Source: Bacillus sp. SJS
Lineage (GTDB): Bacteria > Bacillota > Bacilli > Bacillales > Bacillaceae
Assembly (NCBI RefSeq): GCF_000732485.2
Contig: NZ_JAQV02000005.1
Span: forward strand, 1 to 64,000
Reading direction: 5' to 3'
DNA: 64,000 bases
Shown: positions 49,899 through 60,100 of the stretch, piece by piece
Layout: every line of letters begins with the position of its first letter
Position numbering within the stretch: position 1 is the stretch's first letter
The notes under the pieces: generated by a model
What the model was told of the DNA's origin: nothing
Database searches by the model: none
The model's input: only the letters and a program-made list of their open reading frames with translations
Program-made: the position numbers and the translations under genes

Positions 49899-49956
49899 AC
49901 AGCATCACCTCTTCATTTATCGTAAACATGGGAAAAAACCCCTCGTCATGAGAAGT

Positions 49957-50502
49957 TTAAGACTTGCCGGTATATTGAATCCAGAGTTCATTCACCTTAT
50001 CGGAAAAGTAGGGTGTATGATGGACAATTGTATTCGATAATGCAGAATTCTTCATAGCATTCTGAACATTTTCCATTGGAAGCAGACCTCCGATGAAAAG
50101 AAGGATAAAGACGATGAGATAAACTTCTGCAAAACCAAGTATAGCCCCGCCCCAGCGGTTAAGCTGCTTGATAACCGGAAGCATAGCTATGAAATCGAGC
50201 ATGGATCCAATGATTTGCGTAACAATTTTTGTACCGAAAAATAAAATAGCAAACGCTATTGCACGGTAATAGGCTTCCTCCAGCTGCCCGCCTGTAAAAA
50301 ATGAGATGGCAGCCTGTCCTTCTCCCATTGATGGATAAGGAATCCACAATTCGAGTTTAGGAGCTAAATCATCATAATATAAATATGCTACAATGTAAGC
50401 AATGATAAATCCGGTAAGATGGACAAGCTGCATAATAAAGCCGCGCCTCAAACCGGTAAGTATTCCAAATAGCAGTACGACTGCCAGGATCAGATCAAGC
50501 AT
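49957..50502 (-). CDS. yshB: CvpA-family membrane protein YshB
   Basis: 181 residues with four or five membrane helices and the CvpA features MLDLILAVVLLFGILTGLRRGF at the start in order and RWGGAILGFAEVYLIV near 125. Family role is poorly defined (envelope and division-linked in places). The start at 50502 lies 8 nt after the zapA stop; AAAGG before it overlaps the zapA end, suggesting coupling. A longer frame starting inside zapA is unlikely. Confidence 0.88.
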   Translation of the reverse strand: MLDLILAVVLLFGILTGLRRGFIMQLVHLTGFIIAYIVAYLYYDDLAPKLELWIPYPSMGEGQAAISFFTGGQLEEAYYRAIAFAILFFGTKIVTQIIGSMLDFIAMLPVIKQLNRWGGAILGFAEVYLIVFILLFIGGLLPMENVQNAMKNSALSNTIVHHTPYFSDKVNELWIQYTGKS

Positions 50503-50510
50503 ACTTTCAT

Positions 50511-50768
50511 TCAATCCTTTTCTGAAAGCTTTCTTTCCAGAAGCTCGCATTCTTCTTTTAATTTTAAGTATTCGTGCACGACATTCACCGCTGTCAAAAC
50601 GGCCAATTTGTTAATATCAAGAGAAGGGTTATGACTGTTCATTTCGCGCATTTTGTCGTCTACAATGGATGCGACAAGGCGCATATGGCTTGTGCTTTCC
50701 GTTCCTATGATGGAATATTGCTGACCATATATATCAACATTCGTTTTAGTCTTTGAACGATTCGACAA
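50511..50768 (-). CDS. zapA: Cell-division protein ZapA
   Basis: Promotes FtsZ bundling at the Z ring. 85 residues: [16 protein letters not shown] at about 9-24, then [15 protein letters not shown] and a C-terminal coiled coil ([16 protein letters not shown]). The start is TTG, with GGAGG 7 nt upstream. The upstream in-frame ATG would extend the protein across the divergent rnhC start. First gene of zapA-yshB-polX-mutS2-yshE. Confidence 0.93.
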   Translation of the reverse strand: MSNRSKTKTNVDIYGQQYSIIGTESTSHMRLVASIVDDKMREMNSHNPSLDINKLAVLTAVNVVHEYLKLKEECELLERKLSEKD

Positions 50769-50891
50769 CGTACATCCTCCATTCCTCGGAATCCTAATCT
50801 TTATCATAACACGTTTATTTCCAATATGGGAAGCAGTGTGGAGCATGATCCGGGCGAAAATCCGTAATTTACCAAGGAAGGAAGAATCCTT

Positions 50892-51830
50892 TTGTCCCAT
50901 TCCGTCATTCAGGCAAATCAAGAGCTGCTCATGAAAGCAGCAAATTACTACAAAAGCAGCGCGGCTGCAAAGCCTCCCCCAGGTGCCGTTTTTTCAGCAA
51001 AAATAGAGGGCTGCACCATTACAGGCTACAAGTCAGGCAAGATTCTTTTTCAGGGCAAGCATGCCGAAACCGAGGCTCAGCGCTGGGGCTCAGCACCAGC
51101 GGAATCCAAACCGAAATCTGCTGCCAAAACCGTTAACGGCTTTGCTCCGCCTCCAAATATCGCATCCCTCTCTGCTATTGGTTCTGACGAGGTTGGAACA
51201 GGCGACTTTTTTGGTCCGATTACCGTTGTCGCTGCATATGTAAGCAAGGAAAATATCCCGCTCATTAAAGAAATGGGAGCTCGTGATTCCAAAGGACTTA
51301 AGGATCCACAAATTATTGAAATTGCGAAAAACCTCATTCATGCTGTGCCATACAGCTTGCTCGTTTTGAAAAATGAAAAATACAACGAGCTTCAGAAAAA
51401 GGGCATGACTCAAGGAAAAATGAAGGCATGGCTGCATAACCAGGCAATCCGGCATTTGCTTGACAAAATCAATCCCGAAGAGCCAGAAGCAATTCTGATT
51501 GATCAGTTTGTGGATCCAAATATATATTACAGCCACCTGAAAGGCCAGACCTTTTCAAAGAAAAACACTTATTTCAGTACGAAGGCGGAAGGAATTCACC
51601 TTGCCGTAGCTGCCGCTTCCATTATTGCCCGCTACTCCTTTGTAAAAGAGTTCGAAAAGCTTTCAAAAAAAGCGGGGATGACTCTCCCAAAAGGTGCCGG
51701 CAAGCAAGTGGATGAAGCAGCGGCAAAATTGATTTTAAAAAACGGGGAACAGGATCTTGCCCAATATACGAAGTCACACTTTGCCAATACCGAGAAAGCC
51801 CTTGCGATTGCAAGCCGTAAACGCCATTAA
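50892..51830 (+). CDS. rnhC: Ribonuclease HIII
   Basis: Cleaves RNA in RNA-DNA hybrids. 312 residues: an N-terminal TBP-like substrate-binding domain (about 1-90, [16 protein letters not shown]) and the RNase H fold with the DEVG motif in [13 protein letters not shown] (about 97-109), Asp in ARDSKGLKD and in IDQFVDP. Start codon is TTG, preceded by AAGGAAGGA, giving MSHSVI as in B. subtilis. Divergent from zapA, 123 bp apart. Confidence 0.97.
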   Translation: MSHSVIQANQELLMKAANYYKSSAAAKPPPGAVFSAKIEGCTITGYKSGKILFQGKHAETEAQRWGSAPAESKPKSAAKTVNGFAPPPNIASLSAIGSDEVGTGDFFGPITVVAAYVSKENIPLIKEMGARDSKGLKDPQIIEIAKNLIHAVPYSLLVLKNEKYNELQKKGMTQGKMKAWLHNQAIRHLLDKINPEEPEAILIDQFVDPNIYYSHLKGQTFSKKNTYFSTKAEGIHLAVAAASIIARYSFVKEFEKLSKKAGMTLPKGAGKQVDEAAAKLILKNGEQDLAQYTKSHFANTEKALAIASRKRH

Positions 51831-51847
51831 CTGATTGTTTCCGTGTC

Positions 51848-51875
51848 CGCCCGCCCTCCGGCGGGTTTTTTTATG
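51848..51875 (+). terminator. Intrinsic terminator of rnhC
   Basis: CCCGCC-CTCC-GGCGGG followed by seven T on the plus strand. It overlaps the stop of the convergent acetyltransferase gene. Confidence 0.9.
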
Positions 51876-52389
51876 CCTCGACGAGCTGTTTGTAATAAAT
51901 AACCGTGGAATGCAGGCTTCCGTCCGCAGATTTTGCAAAAGCGGGGATCATTCCCGCAGCCGTATATCCCATTGAGACATACAAATGGTTTGACGGAGCA
52001 CCTTCTCTTGTATCAAGTACAAGGAGACTCCTTTGCTCATCCCTCGCTCGCTGCTCTGCTTTTTCCATCAGCAGACGCGCAATCCCTCTTTTTCGAAAAT
52101 CCGGATGAGTCATCAGCTTTGCAATTTCTGCCCGGTGCTGGCCATTTTGTTTAAGGGAAAGATGCAGCTGGACACTTCCTGCAATTACTCCATTTATCTC
52201 AACGGTAAATAGAATCACCCCTTCTGCAGGAAGGCTTTTCCAATATTCAGCTGCTGCTTCCAGTGGCATAGGCGGCAGAAACCCTACGGCAGAGCCTTCC
52301 TCTACCACGAGCTTTAATAGATTTGAGAGTCCGTCCATATGATGATCTTCTATATTGATTTCCTTTGCTATCCGTTCGTTTATACTCAT
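51871..52389 (-). CDS. GNAT-family N-acetyltransferase
   Basis: 172 residues with the acetyl-CoA binding motif A: AEIAKLMTHPDFRKRGIARLLM (consensus R-x-x-G-x-G/A as RKRGIA), then LDTREGAPSNHLYVSMGY. The substrate is not evident; the family acts on amines of antibiotics, amino acids and proteins. Start at MSINERI, with AAGGGG 6 nt upstream; eight more upstream residues are possible but less well placed. It lies convergent to rnhC and upstream of the pheT terminator. Confidence 0.88.
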   Translation of the reverse strand: MSINERIAKEINIEDHHMDGLSNLLKLVVEEGSAVGFLPPMPLEAAAEYWKSLPAEGVILFTVEINGVIAGSVQLHLSLKQNGQHRAEIAKLMTHPDFRKRGIARLLMEKAEQRARDEQRSLLVLDTREGAPSNHLYVSMGYTAAGMIPAFAKSADGSLHSTVIYYKQLVEA

Positions 52390-52479
52390 GTTAATCCCCT
52401 TCCGGATGATCAAGTTGGCTTGATTGTAAGAGAAAACAGCAGATTTGTCACTGTTTTTATTGTATGAAGCCTTTACATA

Positions 52480-52509
52480 AGAAAACCGCCTTCAAAAAGA
52501 AGGCGGCAT
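52480..52509 (-). terminator. Intrinsic terminator of pheST
   Basis: Minus strand GCCGCCTTC and GAAGGCGGT pair around TTTTT, followed by TTTC. It lies 6 nt past pheT. Confidence 0.85.
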
Positions 52510-52514
52510 CTCCA

Positions 52515-54929
52515 TTATCCTCTTAACGCTGCTCCGAATTTCTCCGATACCGCATTTAGAACTTTTTCATGTGCTTTAGTTACTTCTTCATCTGTAAGCG
52601 TCCGTTCAGGATCAAGGTACAGGATGGAGAACGCAACGGACTTTTTCCCTTCTTCCATCCGGTCGCCTTCATATAAATCAAAGATTACAGCTTCTTTCAG
52701 AAGGGTTCCGCCTGCTGCTTTAATGACAGACAGCATCTCTCCTGCTGCCACTTCCTTGTCTACAACTAACGCTATATCGCGTGTAATAGAAGGGTATCTA
52801 GGAATAACCGTGTATTGAATTTCACCGATTTCCTGTTCCATCAGGTCTTCAAGCATCAGCTCAAATACATAGGTTTCAGAAAGGTCCATTTCTTTCTGAA
52901 TTGTGGGATGAAGCTGCCCGACAGCGCCTGCAAGTACACCGTTGATATACAATTCAGCAGTGCGTCCCGGATGAAGTCCTTCTCTTGATGCCGCCTTGTA
53001 TTCAACCTGCTCTGATAGTCCAAGCTCAGAGAATAAGCCATCGAGAATTCCTTTTACTACGAAGAAATCAAGAGGTTTCTTTTCTCCTTGCCATTGATGC
53101 TGCTCCCATAGGCCTGTAATCGCTCCTGCCAGGTGCTCCTTTTCCACAGGCTGCTCATCTTTGCCCTTAGTAAGGAAAACAGAGCCTGTTTCATAGACGG
53201 CTGCCTGATCCATTTGCCGGGATAAATTATGATTCAGCACTTCGAGCAGATGAGGAAGCAGGCTTTGCCTTAGAACGCTGCGGTCCTCGCTCATTGGAAG
53301 GGAAAGACGCGTCATTTCCGTTTCCTTCAAGGCAAACTGAACCGCTTTTTCCTTGCTGGTTAAAGAGTAGGTGATCGCCTGCAGTAGACCTGCACCTTCA
53401 AGATATTGGCGCACCTTTCTCCGTTTCGCCTGATACTCGGTCAATTTTCCGGGAGTTGAACGGAATAGCGGCAGAGTGGAAGGGATGTTATCATAGCCGT
53501 AAAGCCGGGCAACTTCTTCAACGATATCCTCTTCAAGCGTAATATCACCGCGTCTCGTCGGAACGGTTACACTAAGCTTATCTCCTTGCGTTTCAACAGC
53601 AAAACCAAGCCTTAGCAAAATGGATTTAATTTCCTCTTCAGAAATGCTCATTCCCAGAACGGAGTTGATTTTTTCTTCGGAGATAAAAATGGTTTTAGGC
53701 TCTGGGGCGTGATGTTTCACTTCCGCAAATCCTTCTGCTGCTTCTCCGCCTGCATATTGCACCAAGAGCTGAACGGCACGTCGTGCAGCATCAATTACTC
53801 GTTCAGGTGCTACCCCTTTTTCAAAGCGTGCACTTGCTTCACTGCGAAGTCCGTGGTCCTTTGAAGCTCTGCGAACCGTTTGTCCGTCAAAATAAGCGGA
53901 CTCAAGGAGGACGTTTACCGTATCTTCTTTCACTTCTGAATCCGCACCGCCCATAACCCCTGCAAGAGCTACCGGAACTTTGCCATTCGTTATGACAAGC
54001 TGATCTTCTTTTAATTCCCGTTCCTTATCATCGAGAGTCAGCAATTTTTCGCCTGTTTGTGCCATTCGAATGACTACTTCTTTTGAACCAAAACGGTCAT
54101 AATCGAAAGCATGAAGCGGCTGGCCGTATTCAATCAGGACGTAGTTCGTGATATCAACGACGTTATTGTGCGGACGAATTCCAGCTGCCATCAAACGGGT
54201 TTGCATCCATAGCGGAGATGGAGCTATCGTGACATTACGCACAATTGCGGCAGTATAGTGAGGATTTTCCTGCTTCGCCTCAATGTTGACTGAAATATAG
54301 TCAGAGGTTTTTTCTCCCTCTGTTTCATAAGATATCTCAGGTAACTTCACTTCGCGGTTTAGGATGGCTGCTACTTCATACGCCACTCCAAGCATGCTCA
54401 AGGCATCAGAACGGTTTGGAGTCAGACCTAATTCCAGAACTTCATCATCGAGGTTCAGCTGCTGGAGTGCATCTGCTCCCGGCTGAACATCCCCCGGAAA
54501 TACAAAAATGCCTTCTGCATATTCTTTAGGAACAAGCTTGCCTTCAATTCCAAGCTCCTGCAGGGAACAAATCATCCCGTTCGATTCTTCACCGCGAAGC
54601 TTCGCCTTTTTAATCTTAAAATTACCCGGCAAAACTGCACCGACTGTAGCGACCGCTACTTTTTGGCCTTTATCAACATTTGGAGCTCCGCAAATGATTT
54701 GAACAGGTTCATCCTGGCCGATATCCACTAAGCATTTATTTAATTTATCTGCATTCGGATGCTGCTCTCTTTCAAGGACGTGTCCAACGACAACCCCGCT
54801 GATTCCTTGATTCAGTACCTCAACACCCTCAACTTCAATTCCGCTGCGGGTGATTTTTTCCGCGAGTTCCTCTGCAGTAATCCCGCTTAAGTCCACGTAG
54901 TCCTTAAGCCATTTATAGGAAACGAACAT
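52515..54929 (-). CDS. pheT: Phenylalanyl-tRNA synthetase beta subunit
   Basis: Structural and editing subunit of the alpha2-beta2 synthetase. 804 residues: OB-fold tRNA-binding domain (about 40-155; [27 protein letters not shown]), B3/B4 editing domain (about 210-400; [18 protein letters not shown]), B5 domain with RRGDI, and the C-terminal ferredoxin-like anticodon-binding domain ([16 protein letters not shown]). Directly downstream of pheS (14 nt). Confidence 0.98.
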   Translation of the reverse strand: MFVSYKWLKDYVDLSGITAEELAEKITRSGIEVEGVEVLNQGISGVVVGHVLEREQHPNADKLNKCLVDIGQDEPVQIICGAPNVDKGQKVAVATVGAVLPGNFKIKKAKLRGEESNGMICSLQELGIEGKLVPKEYAEGIFVFPGDVQPGADALQQLNLDDEVLELGLTPNRSDALSMLGVAYEVAAILNREVKLPEISYETEGEKTSDYISVNIEAKQENPHYTAAIVRNVTIAPSPLWMQTRLMAAGIRPHNNVVDITNYVLIEYGQPLHAFDYDRFGSKEVVIRMAQTGEKLLTLDDKERELKEDQLVITNGKVPVALAGVMGGADSEVKEDTVNVLLESAYFDGQTVRRASKDHGLRSEASARFEKGVAPERVIDAARRAVQLLVQYAGGEAAEGFAEVKHHAPEPKTIFISEEKINSVLGMSISEEEIKSILLRLGFAVETQGDKLSVTVPTRRGDITLEEDIVEEVARLYGYDNIPSTLPLFRSTPGKLTEYQAKRRKVRQYLEGAGLLQAITYSLTSKEKAVQFALKETEMTRLSLPMSEDRSVLRQSLLPHLLEVLNHNLSRQMDQAAVYETGSVFLTKGKDEQPVEKEHLAGAITGLWEQHQWQGEKKPLDFFVVKGILDGLFSELGLSEQVEYKAASREGLHPGRTAELYINGVLAGAVGQLHPTIQKEMDLSETYVFELMLEDLMEQEIGEIQYTVIPRYPSITRDIALVVDKEVAAGEMLSVIKAAGGTLLKEAVIFDLYEGDRMEEGKKSVAFSILYLDPERTLTDEEVTKAHEKVLNAVSEKFGAALRG

Positions 54930-54943
54930 GTATATCCCTCCTG

Positions 54944-55978
54944 TTACGCTCTTTTGAATTGTTTAAGAAAACGAAGATCATTTGTATAAAAATGGCGGAT
55001 ATCATCGATGCCGTACTTCAGCATCGCAATGCGCTCTGGCCCCATGCCGAAAGCAAACCCCTGATATTTTTTTGAATCGAACCCTGCCATTTCAAGCACG
55101 TTCGGGTGAACCATTCCTGCTCCAAGAATCTCAATCCAGCCAGTTTTTTTGCAGACGCTGCAGCCTTTTCCTCCGCAATTAAAACAGGAGACATCCACTT
55201 CTACTGAAGGCTCTGTAAACGGGAAGAAGCTTGGACGGAGACGAATTTCGCGGTCATCGCCGAACATCTTTTTCGCAAACACTTCAAGCGTTCCTTTCAA
55301 ATCGCTCATGCTGACCTTTTCATCAATGACAAGACCCTCGATTTGAGTGAACTGATGGGAGTGTGTCGCATCATCATCGTCACGGCGGTAAACTTTACCT
55401 GGACAAATAATTTTCACAGGACCTTTTCCCGCATACTTCTTCATCGTTCTGGCCTGAACAGGAGAAGTGTGGGTACGAAGCAAAATTTCATCTGTAATGT
55501 AAAAAGAGTCCTGCATATCGCGCGCCGGATGACCTTTTGGGAGGTTCAAGGCTTCAAAGTTGAAGTAATCAATTTCCACTTCAGGTCCTTCCTCAATGGA
55601 GTAGCCCATTCCAAGGAACAGATCTTCTATTTCTTCTACAACTGCTGTGATCGGATGACGGTTGCCTGTTTTGACCGGACGTCCTGGAAGCGTGACGTCA
55701 ATCGTTTCGGCAGCAAGCTTCTTCTCTACCTCCGCTTTTTCCAGACGGTCTTGCTTTTCGGTAATTTTTGTGGCAATAGCTTCGCGGACTTCATTCGCCA
55801 GCGCTCCCATTTTCGGGCGTTCTTCAGCGGAAAGCTTTCCCATCCCTCTTAACGCTTCTGTAATCGGCCCTTTTTTCCCGAGGTAGGCAACACGGATGTC
55901 GTTTAAGCTTTTCAAACCATCTGCCTCTTCAATCTTTTGAAGTGCTTCTTGCTGCAATTGTTTTAATTGCTCCTGCAT
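54944..55978 (-). CDS. pheS: Phenylalanyl-tRNA synthetase alpha subunit
   Basis: Catalytic class II subunit. 344 residues, starting at [10 protein letters not shown] after AGGAGG; the same frame stays open upstream through the T-box terminator but lacks a start signal. N-terminal coiled coil (1-85), motif 1 near 110, motif 2 [10 protein letters not shown] and [21 protein letters not shown], motif 3 [15 protein letters not shown] four-cysteine [17 protein letters not shown] segment (about 264-280) is seen in the Bacillus family. Confidence 0.98.
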   Translation of the reverse strand: MQEQLKQLQQEALQKIEEADGLKSLNDIRVAYLGKKGPITEALRGMGKLSAEERPKMGALANEVREAIATKITEKQDRLEKAEVEKKLAAETIDVTLPGRPVKTGNRHPITAVVEEIEDLFLGMGYSIEEGPEVEIDYFNFEALNLPKGHPARDMQDSFYITDEILLRTHTSPVQARTMKKYAGKGPVKIICPGKVYRRDDDDATHSHQFTQIEGLVIDEKVSMSDLKGTLEVFAKKMFGDDREIRLRPSFFPFTEPSVEVDVSCFNCGGKGCSVCKKTGWIEILGAGMVHPNVLEMAGFDSKKYQGFAFGMGPERIAMLKYGIDDIRHFYTNDLRFLKQFKRA

Positions 55979-56012
55979 GGAAATCCTCCTTTTATACGGC
56001 TGTTTGGAAAAT

Positions 56013-56300
56013 AAAAAAACCCCGCCCCTGGTAAAGGGGCGAGGTTTGAATTCGCGGTACCACCCTTGTTCAAGACTTTTGCGGATCGCAAAAAAGTCTG
56101 TCGCTTTGGAACGGATAACGGTTATTAACCGGGGCACCTTTACGTATGTACACGGTCCTGGTGCCGGCTACGGAGGTGAATTCATTTGCGGCAGCCAAAA
56201 AAATGCTTCCAGTCTAAGGCATTTTCTCCCTTATTGGCTAATCCATGCAAACTACTGCTCTCCATCAACGCCGATTCTGATATTTTATTTTACAACCTGA
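56013..56300 (-). promoter_or_regulatory. T-box riboswitch (phenylalanine) of pheST
   Basis: The T-box GGGTGGTACCGCG is at 56053-56065 on the minus strand. The terminator AACCTCGCCCCTTT...AGGGGCGGGGTT with seven T is at 56013-56047. In stem I an AGTA motif and GAA-TTC-ACC place the specifier TTC (Phe) at 56178-56180. This fits pheS directly downstream. Confidence 0.95.
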
Positions 56301-56308
56301 ATAGCTTT

Positions 56309-56337
56309 ATTATAGTGAAAACAAGTCTGATTCGCAA
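56309..56337 (-). promoter_or_regulatory. SigA promoter of pheST
   Basis: Minus strand TTGCGA, 17 nt, TATAAT. It starts right after the ysgA stop and leads straight into the T-box leader. Confidence 0.75.
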
Positions 56338-56339
56338 CC

Positions 56340-57092
56340 TTATCCGCGTAAATGGTACAGAAGAATACCGGCTGCAATGGCGACATTTAAAGATTCTGCA
56401 TGGCCATGAATCGGAATGTACAGATTTTGATCGGTCCCGGCAAGATGTTCAGAGGATACCCCTTTCCCTTCATTTCCGAGCATTAACGCAAAAGCGTCCT
56501 GAGATTCCACTTCTTTAAAAGGCAATGCATTCTCTAATGCTGTACCGTAAACAGGAATGGATTGGCTTTTAAGGTTTTCTATCCAGTCACGAATATTGCC
56601 TCTTACAACAGGGATATGAAAAATAGATCCCTGGCTTGACCGAAGGGTTTTTGCATTGTAGGCATCAACCGTGCCTTCACCGAGGATTACCCCGTCCATT
56701 CCCGCCGCATCTGCTGTACGGATAATCGTCCCAAGATTTCCGGGGTCTTGTACGGCATCAAGAAGCAGTACTCTTTTCCACTGCTGTTCATCCTTATATT
56801 CATGATGTCGGTACACGGCAAATACTCCTTGAGACGTCTCGGTTTCAGCCAACGCTTTTAGGATATCCTCCGTTACTAAATACAGGTCCACTCCATCTAA
56901 ATCCCAGTTTTTCGGAATATTCGTGTTTTCACCTAAAATGATTTCAGATACCTGCTGCTTATTCTTTAAAGCCTCTTCCACAAGATGATAGCCTTCCACG
57001 AGAAAGGTCCCGCTCTTCTCGCGTTCTTTTCTTGTATGTAATTTACGCCATTGTTTCACTTTAGGGTTTTGGGCGGATTCAATTCTTTTCAA
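56340..57092 (-). CDS. ysgA: SpoU/TrmH-family rRNA methyltransferase YsgA
   Basis: Predicted S-adenosylmethionine-dependent 2'-O-ribose methyltransferase of 250 residues, with an N-terminal substrate-binding domain (about 1-95, ESAQNPKVKQWRKLHTRKER) and a knotted SPOUT catalytic domain. Motif 1 is NLGTIIRTADAAG (about 116-128), motif 2 LMLGNEGKGVS (about 200), and motif 3 IPIHGHAESLNVAIAAGILLY. The RNA target is likely 23S rRNA but cannot be fixed from sequence. Divergent from sspI. Confidence 0.92.
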   Translation of the reverse strand: MKRIESAQNPKVKQWRKLHTRKEREKSGTFLVEGYHLVEEALKNKQQVSEIILGENTNIPKNWDLDGVDLYLVTEDILKALAETETSQGVFAVYRHHEYKDEQQWKRVLLLDAVQDPGNLGTIIRTADAAGMDGVILGEGTVDAYNAKTLRSSQGSIFHIPVVRGNIRDWIENLKSQSIPVYGTALENALPFKEVESQDAFALMLGNEGKGVSSEHLAGTDQNLYIPIHGHAESLNVAIAAGILLYHLRG

Positions 57093-57206
57093 GGTTCAAA
57101 CTCCTTTATCCAATGCTCCCTCCATTATATCCTTTCTTCTGTACATAATAAAATTGAAATTAGCAGATGCTACGGTCAGATGTTATTTAATAAGGAGGAA
57201 TAAGCG

Positions 57207-57416
57207 ATGAACTTAAATTTGCGCAATGCCGTACTTCACAATGTGACAGGCAATTCCCAGGATGAACTTGAGCATACAATTGTCGATGCCATCCAAAGCG
57301 GAGAAGAAAAAATGCTTCCGGGACTTGGCGTTTTGTTCGAAGTGATCTGGCAGCATGCCGATAACACGGAAAAACAGGAAATGCTTGAAACACTTGAAAA
57401 TGGCTTGAAGAAGTAA
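57207..57416 (+). CDS. sspI: Small acid-soluble spore protein I
   Basis: Minor forespore SASP of 69 residues, with the family start [13 protein letters not shown] and the conserved [12 protein letters not shown] (38-49). Not of the alpha/beta DNA-binding type. AAGGAGG lies 8 nt before the ATG. Forespore expression (SigG) is known for B. subtilis sspI; the upstream sequence contains no clear SigG match to my eye. Confidence 0.96.
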   Translation: MNLNLRNAVLHNVTGNSQDELEHTIVDAIQSGEEKMLPGLGVLFEVIWQHADNTEKQEMLETLENGLKK

Positions 57417-57490
57417 GAAAGTGGCGTCCAGATAGTCTGTTTTAGTCAGTTTCCTAAGCACTTTTCGCATTTTAAGGGCAGATTGGTTTT

Positions 57491-57535
57491 GGCTGATTTC
57501 CGCTGCAGGATGCTTGCTTTCCGCTCCAATCAGCC
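57491..57535 (+). repeat. Dispersed intergenic repeat, short form
   Basis: GGCTGATTTCCGCTGCAGGA at the left and CGCTCCAATCAGCC at the right; here the arms are GGCTGATT/AATCAGCC, a compensated change relative to GTTGATT/AATCAAC elsewhere. Confidence 0.7.
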
Positions 57536-57561
57536 TATACAATAATTGTTCAAAAATACTA

Positions 57562-57613
57562 TGTAAAAACCAAAACCCCCTGGATGCTTACACAAAGCGT
57601 TCAGGGGGTTTTG
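57562..57613. terminator. Bidirectional terminator between sspI and ysdC
   Basis: AAAACCCCCTG and CAGGGGGTTTT form a perfect 11-bp stem around about 20 bases, with T-runs on both strands. Confidence 0.85.
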
Positions 57614-57669
57614 ATTAATCATTTCCTCTTTGCAAGGCTTATTAGACAGCCCTTTTCATTGCTTCCATA

Positions 57670-58755
57670 TTAATCAAACGTAATGGAATCAACCGTGCTT
57701 CGGTCAAGACGCTTAATAACTTCCACAAGCAGTTTCACCGTGTTTTCGTAATCGTCACGGTGAAGCATGGCAGCATGGGAGTGAATGTAGCGGGTTGCAA
57801 TGGTAATGGATAAAGCAGGTACACCATTCGCTGTCACGTGGATTGCTCCTGAGTCCGTTCCGCCGCCTGCAAGAGAATCATATTGATAAGGGATTCCGCA
57901 TTCATCAGCAGTGTCTGTTACCAATTCACGAAGACCTTTGTGGGAAACCATGGACGCATCATAAAGAATAATTTGAGGCCCATCTCCCATTTTGCCTAGT
58001 GCCTCTTTCTCGGTAACTCCCGGAGTATCGCCCGCAATTCCGACATCAAGCGCAAATGCGATATCCGGTTTAATAAGCTGAGCGGATGTTTTGGCACCGC
58101 GAAGTCCTACTTCTTCCTGCACAGTTCCTACACCGTATACGATATTCGGATGCTGCACTTCTTTCAGCTGCTTCAGGACATCAATGGCGATTGCGCATCC
58201 AATGCGGTTGTCCCAAGCCTTTGCAAGAAGCATCTTTTCATTTTTCATTACCGTAAATTCAAAATAAGGAACAATCTGGTCTCCTGGACAGATTCCAAAT
58301 TCCACTGCTTCTTTTTTGCTTGAAGCACCGATATCCACAAACATATCTTTAATATCAACCGGTTTCTTGCGTACTTCAGGAGGCAGAATATGAGGCGGTT
58401 TTGAACCGATAATTCCCGTCACATCTCCTTTTCGCGTTACGATGGTAACACGCTGTGCAAGCATAACCTGTCCCCACCATCCGCCTACCGGCTGAAAGCG
58501 CAGAAATCCTTTATCATCAATGCTCGTTACCATAAATCCAACTTCATCCAAATGTCCGGCAAGCATAATTTTCGGACCATTTTCATCTCCGGTCTTCTTT
58601 GCGATTAAACTTCCGAGACCGTCTGTTACCACTTCATCAGCATATGGAGCTATGTATTTCTTCATGACTTCCCGCGGTTCGCGTTCATTTCCGGGAATAC
58701 CTCTTGCGTCCGTTAAGTCTTTCAGCATTTGCAAAGCTTCATCCAATTGCGCCAT
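57670..58755 (-). CDS. ysdC: M42-family aminopeptidase YsdC
   Basis: Dinuclear metal-dependent aminopeptidase (tetrahedral TET-type) of 361 residues. Metal ligands are visible in AGHLDEVGF (His about 67), AWDNRIGC (Asp about 180), QEEVGLRG (catalytic Glu about 213), LDVGIAGD (Asp about 235) and the C-terminal [11 protein letters not shown]. The role in the cell is peptide turnover; endoglucanase annotations of this family are historical. Conserved neighbour of ysdB. Confidence 0.93.
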   Translation of the reverse strand: MAQLDEALQMLKDLTDARGIPGNEREPREVMKKYIAPYADEVVTDGLGSLIAKKTGDENGPKIMLAGHLDEVGFMVTSIDDKGFLRFQPVGGWWGQVMLAQRVTIVTRKGDVTGIIGSKPPHILPPEVRKKPVDIKDMFVDIGASSKKEAVEFGICPGDQIVPYFEFTVMKNEKMLLAKAWDNRIGCAIAIDVLKQLKEVQHPNIVYGVGTVQEEVGLRGAKTSAQLIKPDIAFALDVGIAGDTPGVTEKEALGKMGDGPQIILYDASMVSHKGLRELVTDTADECGIPYQYDSLAGGGTDSGAIHVTANGVPALSITIATRYIHSHAAMLHRDDYENTVKLLVEVIKRLDRSTVDSITFD

Positions 58756-58825
58756 TGTACTGCCCCCTTTAAATAATCGTTCATCCCTATTATACTCAAA
58801 AAATGGACATTACAGCAAAAAATCC

Positions 58826-59320
58826 CTAATACCCTTTTTGCTGCCTTTCATGATTGATTTCATTTTTAAGAAGGTACGCTTTCTCTACATCCTCTGCCGT
58901 AAATCCAAGCATTTCTCCAAGATATAAATATTCCCCAAACACTGTCAAATAGGAATTCAGGCTTGGCTGTTTGTCAAATAAAGATATGGAGTCATATACC
59001 ATCAGAAATTGATGAGTAAGCGTGACGTCCCTGCTCCCTGATTTAAGATCCAGGACCGTTTGTTTTTCATACTGATATTCAATTCCAAGTGAGAGAATGA
59101 AATGAATGCCATCTACATACTCCTCAAGAATCACCTGCTTATCTGAAGGAGCTTTTGTGCTCCAAAATTTAAAACAGCGTGTTTCATTCGCCAGTTCGCC
59201 AAGCTCCACCAGCAGGGCGAGGGTTTTCCGCTGAGCAAGGTTTTCATGTTCCAGAGAATGCTGATGCCTGATTTTCGCGTCAAGCTCCCTTTGCATCTCA
59301 AAAAGTACCGATACGTTCAT
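58826..59320 (-). CDS. Dimeric all-alpha dUTP diphosphatase
   Basis: 164 residues of the MazG-related dimeric dUTPase family, which hydrolyses dUTP (and dUDP) to dUMP. The metal motif ExxE is in LVELGELANETRCFKFW (about 37-53) and the second acidic group in EEYVDGIHFILSLG (about 66-79). Unlike trimeric Dut, the family uses these helices for Mg binding. Located between ysdC and ysdB, where B. subtilis 168 has no such gene to my knowledge. Confidence 0.88.
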   Translation of the reverse strand: MNVSVLFEMQRELDAKIRHQHSLEHENLAQRKTLALLVELGELANETRCFKFWSTKAPSDKQVILEEYVDGIHFILSLGIEYQYEKQTVLDLKSGSRDVTLTHQFLMVYDSISLFDKQPSLNSYLTVFGEYLYLGEMLGFTAEDVEKAYLLKNEINHERQQKGY

Positions 59321-59359
59321 GATGAAATCTCCTCTCTTAAATTAAAATTTTCATCTTTT

Positions 59360-59388
59360 TGAAACCTTTTTAGCTTGTTATACGTATG
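59360..59388 (+). promoter_or_regulatory. Candidate SigW promoter of ysdB
   Basis: TGAAAC, then 17 nt, then CGTATG, with the typical extra C and T-run after the -35 (TGAAACCTTTTT). SigW consensus is TGAAAC-N16-CGTA, so the spacer is one base longer. ysdB belongs to the SigW regulon in B. subtilis. Confidence 0.7.
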
Positions 59389-59415
59389 TAAGAAAAAATA
59401 GCTGGAGGCCTGAAC

Positions 59416-59811
59416 ATGTTTGTTTTGCTCATACGCCTTTTCCTAATTGGGCTTATTTTCTTTCTCCTCTACCGCGGGGTAAAATTTATCCTCAATCCGA
59501 AACGCAAGCTTGAGCTGGCCCGGGAAAGAAAGGAACTATACTTCCTCGATGATCAGGAAAACGTCAGGAAAAACTTTCTCATCACCTACAAAGGAGCGCT
59601 TTTTGAAGGAGAAAAATACCTCGGTACTACAGACCAGTCGTTTGAAGTCATCTCGATTTTTATCTGGAGCAGTACGGTTTCTAAGCTTCAGGGTCTCAGC
59701 ATTGAAGATTTCCGCTATCTGGAAATCCTGGTTAAAGAACGCTATCCTTATGCTAAAATTGACTGGAAAAGCCCGATTCATGAGTTTCTTGACGAAAAAC
59801 CGTCCGTTTAA
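59416..59811 (+). CDS. ysdB: Membrane-anchored protein YsdB
   Basis: 131 residues: one N-terminal membrane helix (about 3-20, FVLLIRLFLIGLIFFLLY) followed by a basic stretch and a cytoplasmic domain (about 35-130). In B. subtilis YsdB is under SigW and affects resistance to cell-envelope stress; its mechanism is unknown. A candidate SigW promoter is at 59360-59388. GGAGG lies before the ATG. Convergent with and overlapping ysdA by 4 nt. Confidence 0.92.
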   Translation: MFVLLIRLFLIGLIFFLLYRGVKFILNPKRKLELARERKELYFLDDQENVRKNFLITYKGALFEGEKYLGTTDQSFEVISIFIWSSTVSKLQGLSIEDFRYLEILVKERYPYAKIDWKSPIHEFLDEKPSV

Positions 59812-60080
59812 TACAGCATCCCAGCTAAATAAATAGCGAGAACTGCATGACCTGCCGCGAGCAATGGCATCCCGTACTTAAATCCGGGATGCTTTGTTTT
59901 ATGTCTTACCTTATACATACCCAATAAGGAACCCCAGGCTCCTCCTGCGAAAGACACAAGCCAAAGAGTCCGTTCGCTGATTCTCCACTGCCCTCTTTCA
60001 GCTTTCCGTTTATCAGCAGCCATAATCATATAACCGGCAGCCGTTAGCCCTGCGTAAAATATCACCAATGCTCCTATCAT
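59808..60080 (-). CDS. ysdA: DUF1294 membrane protein YsdA
   Basis: 90 residues, two membrane helices (about 4-20 and 68-87) flanking a conserved basic middle: DKRKAERGQWRISERTLWL, the GGAWGSLLGMYKVRHKTKH signature of DUF1294. No biochemical function known. It lies downstream of rplT in most Bacillus and converges with ysdB. Confidence 0.93.
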   Translation of the reverse strand: MIGALVIFYAGLTAAGYMIMAADKRKAERGQWRISERTLWLVSFAGGAWGSLLGMYKVRHKTKHPGFKYGMPLLAAGHAVLAIYLAGMLY

Positions 60081-60100
60081 TCTTTTCAGCTCCTGTCGTA

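Noticed and set aside
55979-56137. N-terminal extension of PheS
   Set aside because: The extra 53 codons run through the T-box terminator and lack a start signal; the family start MQEQLKQ has AGGAGG before it.
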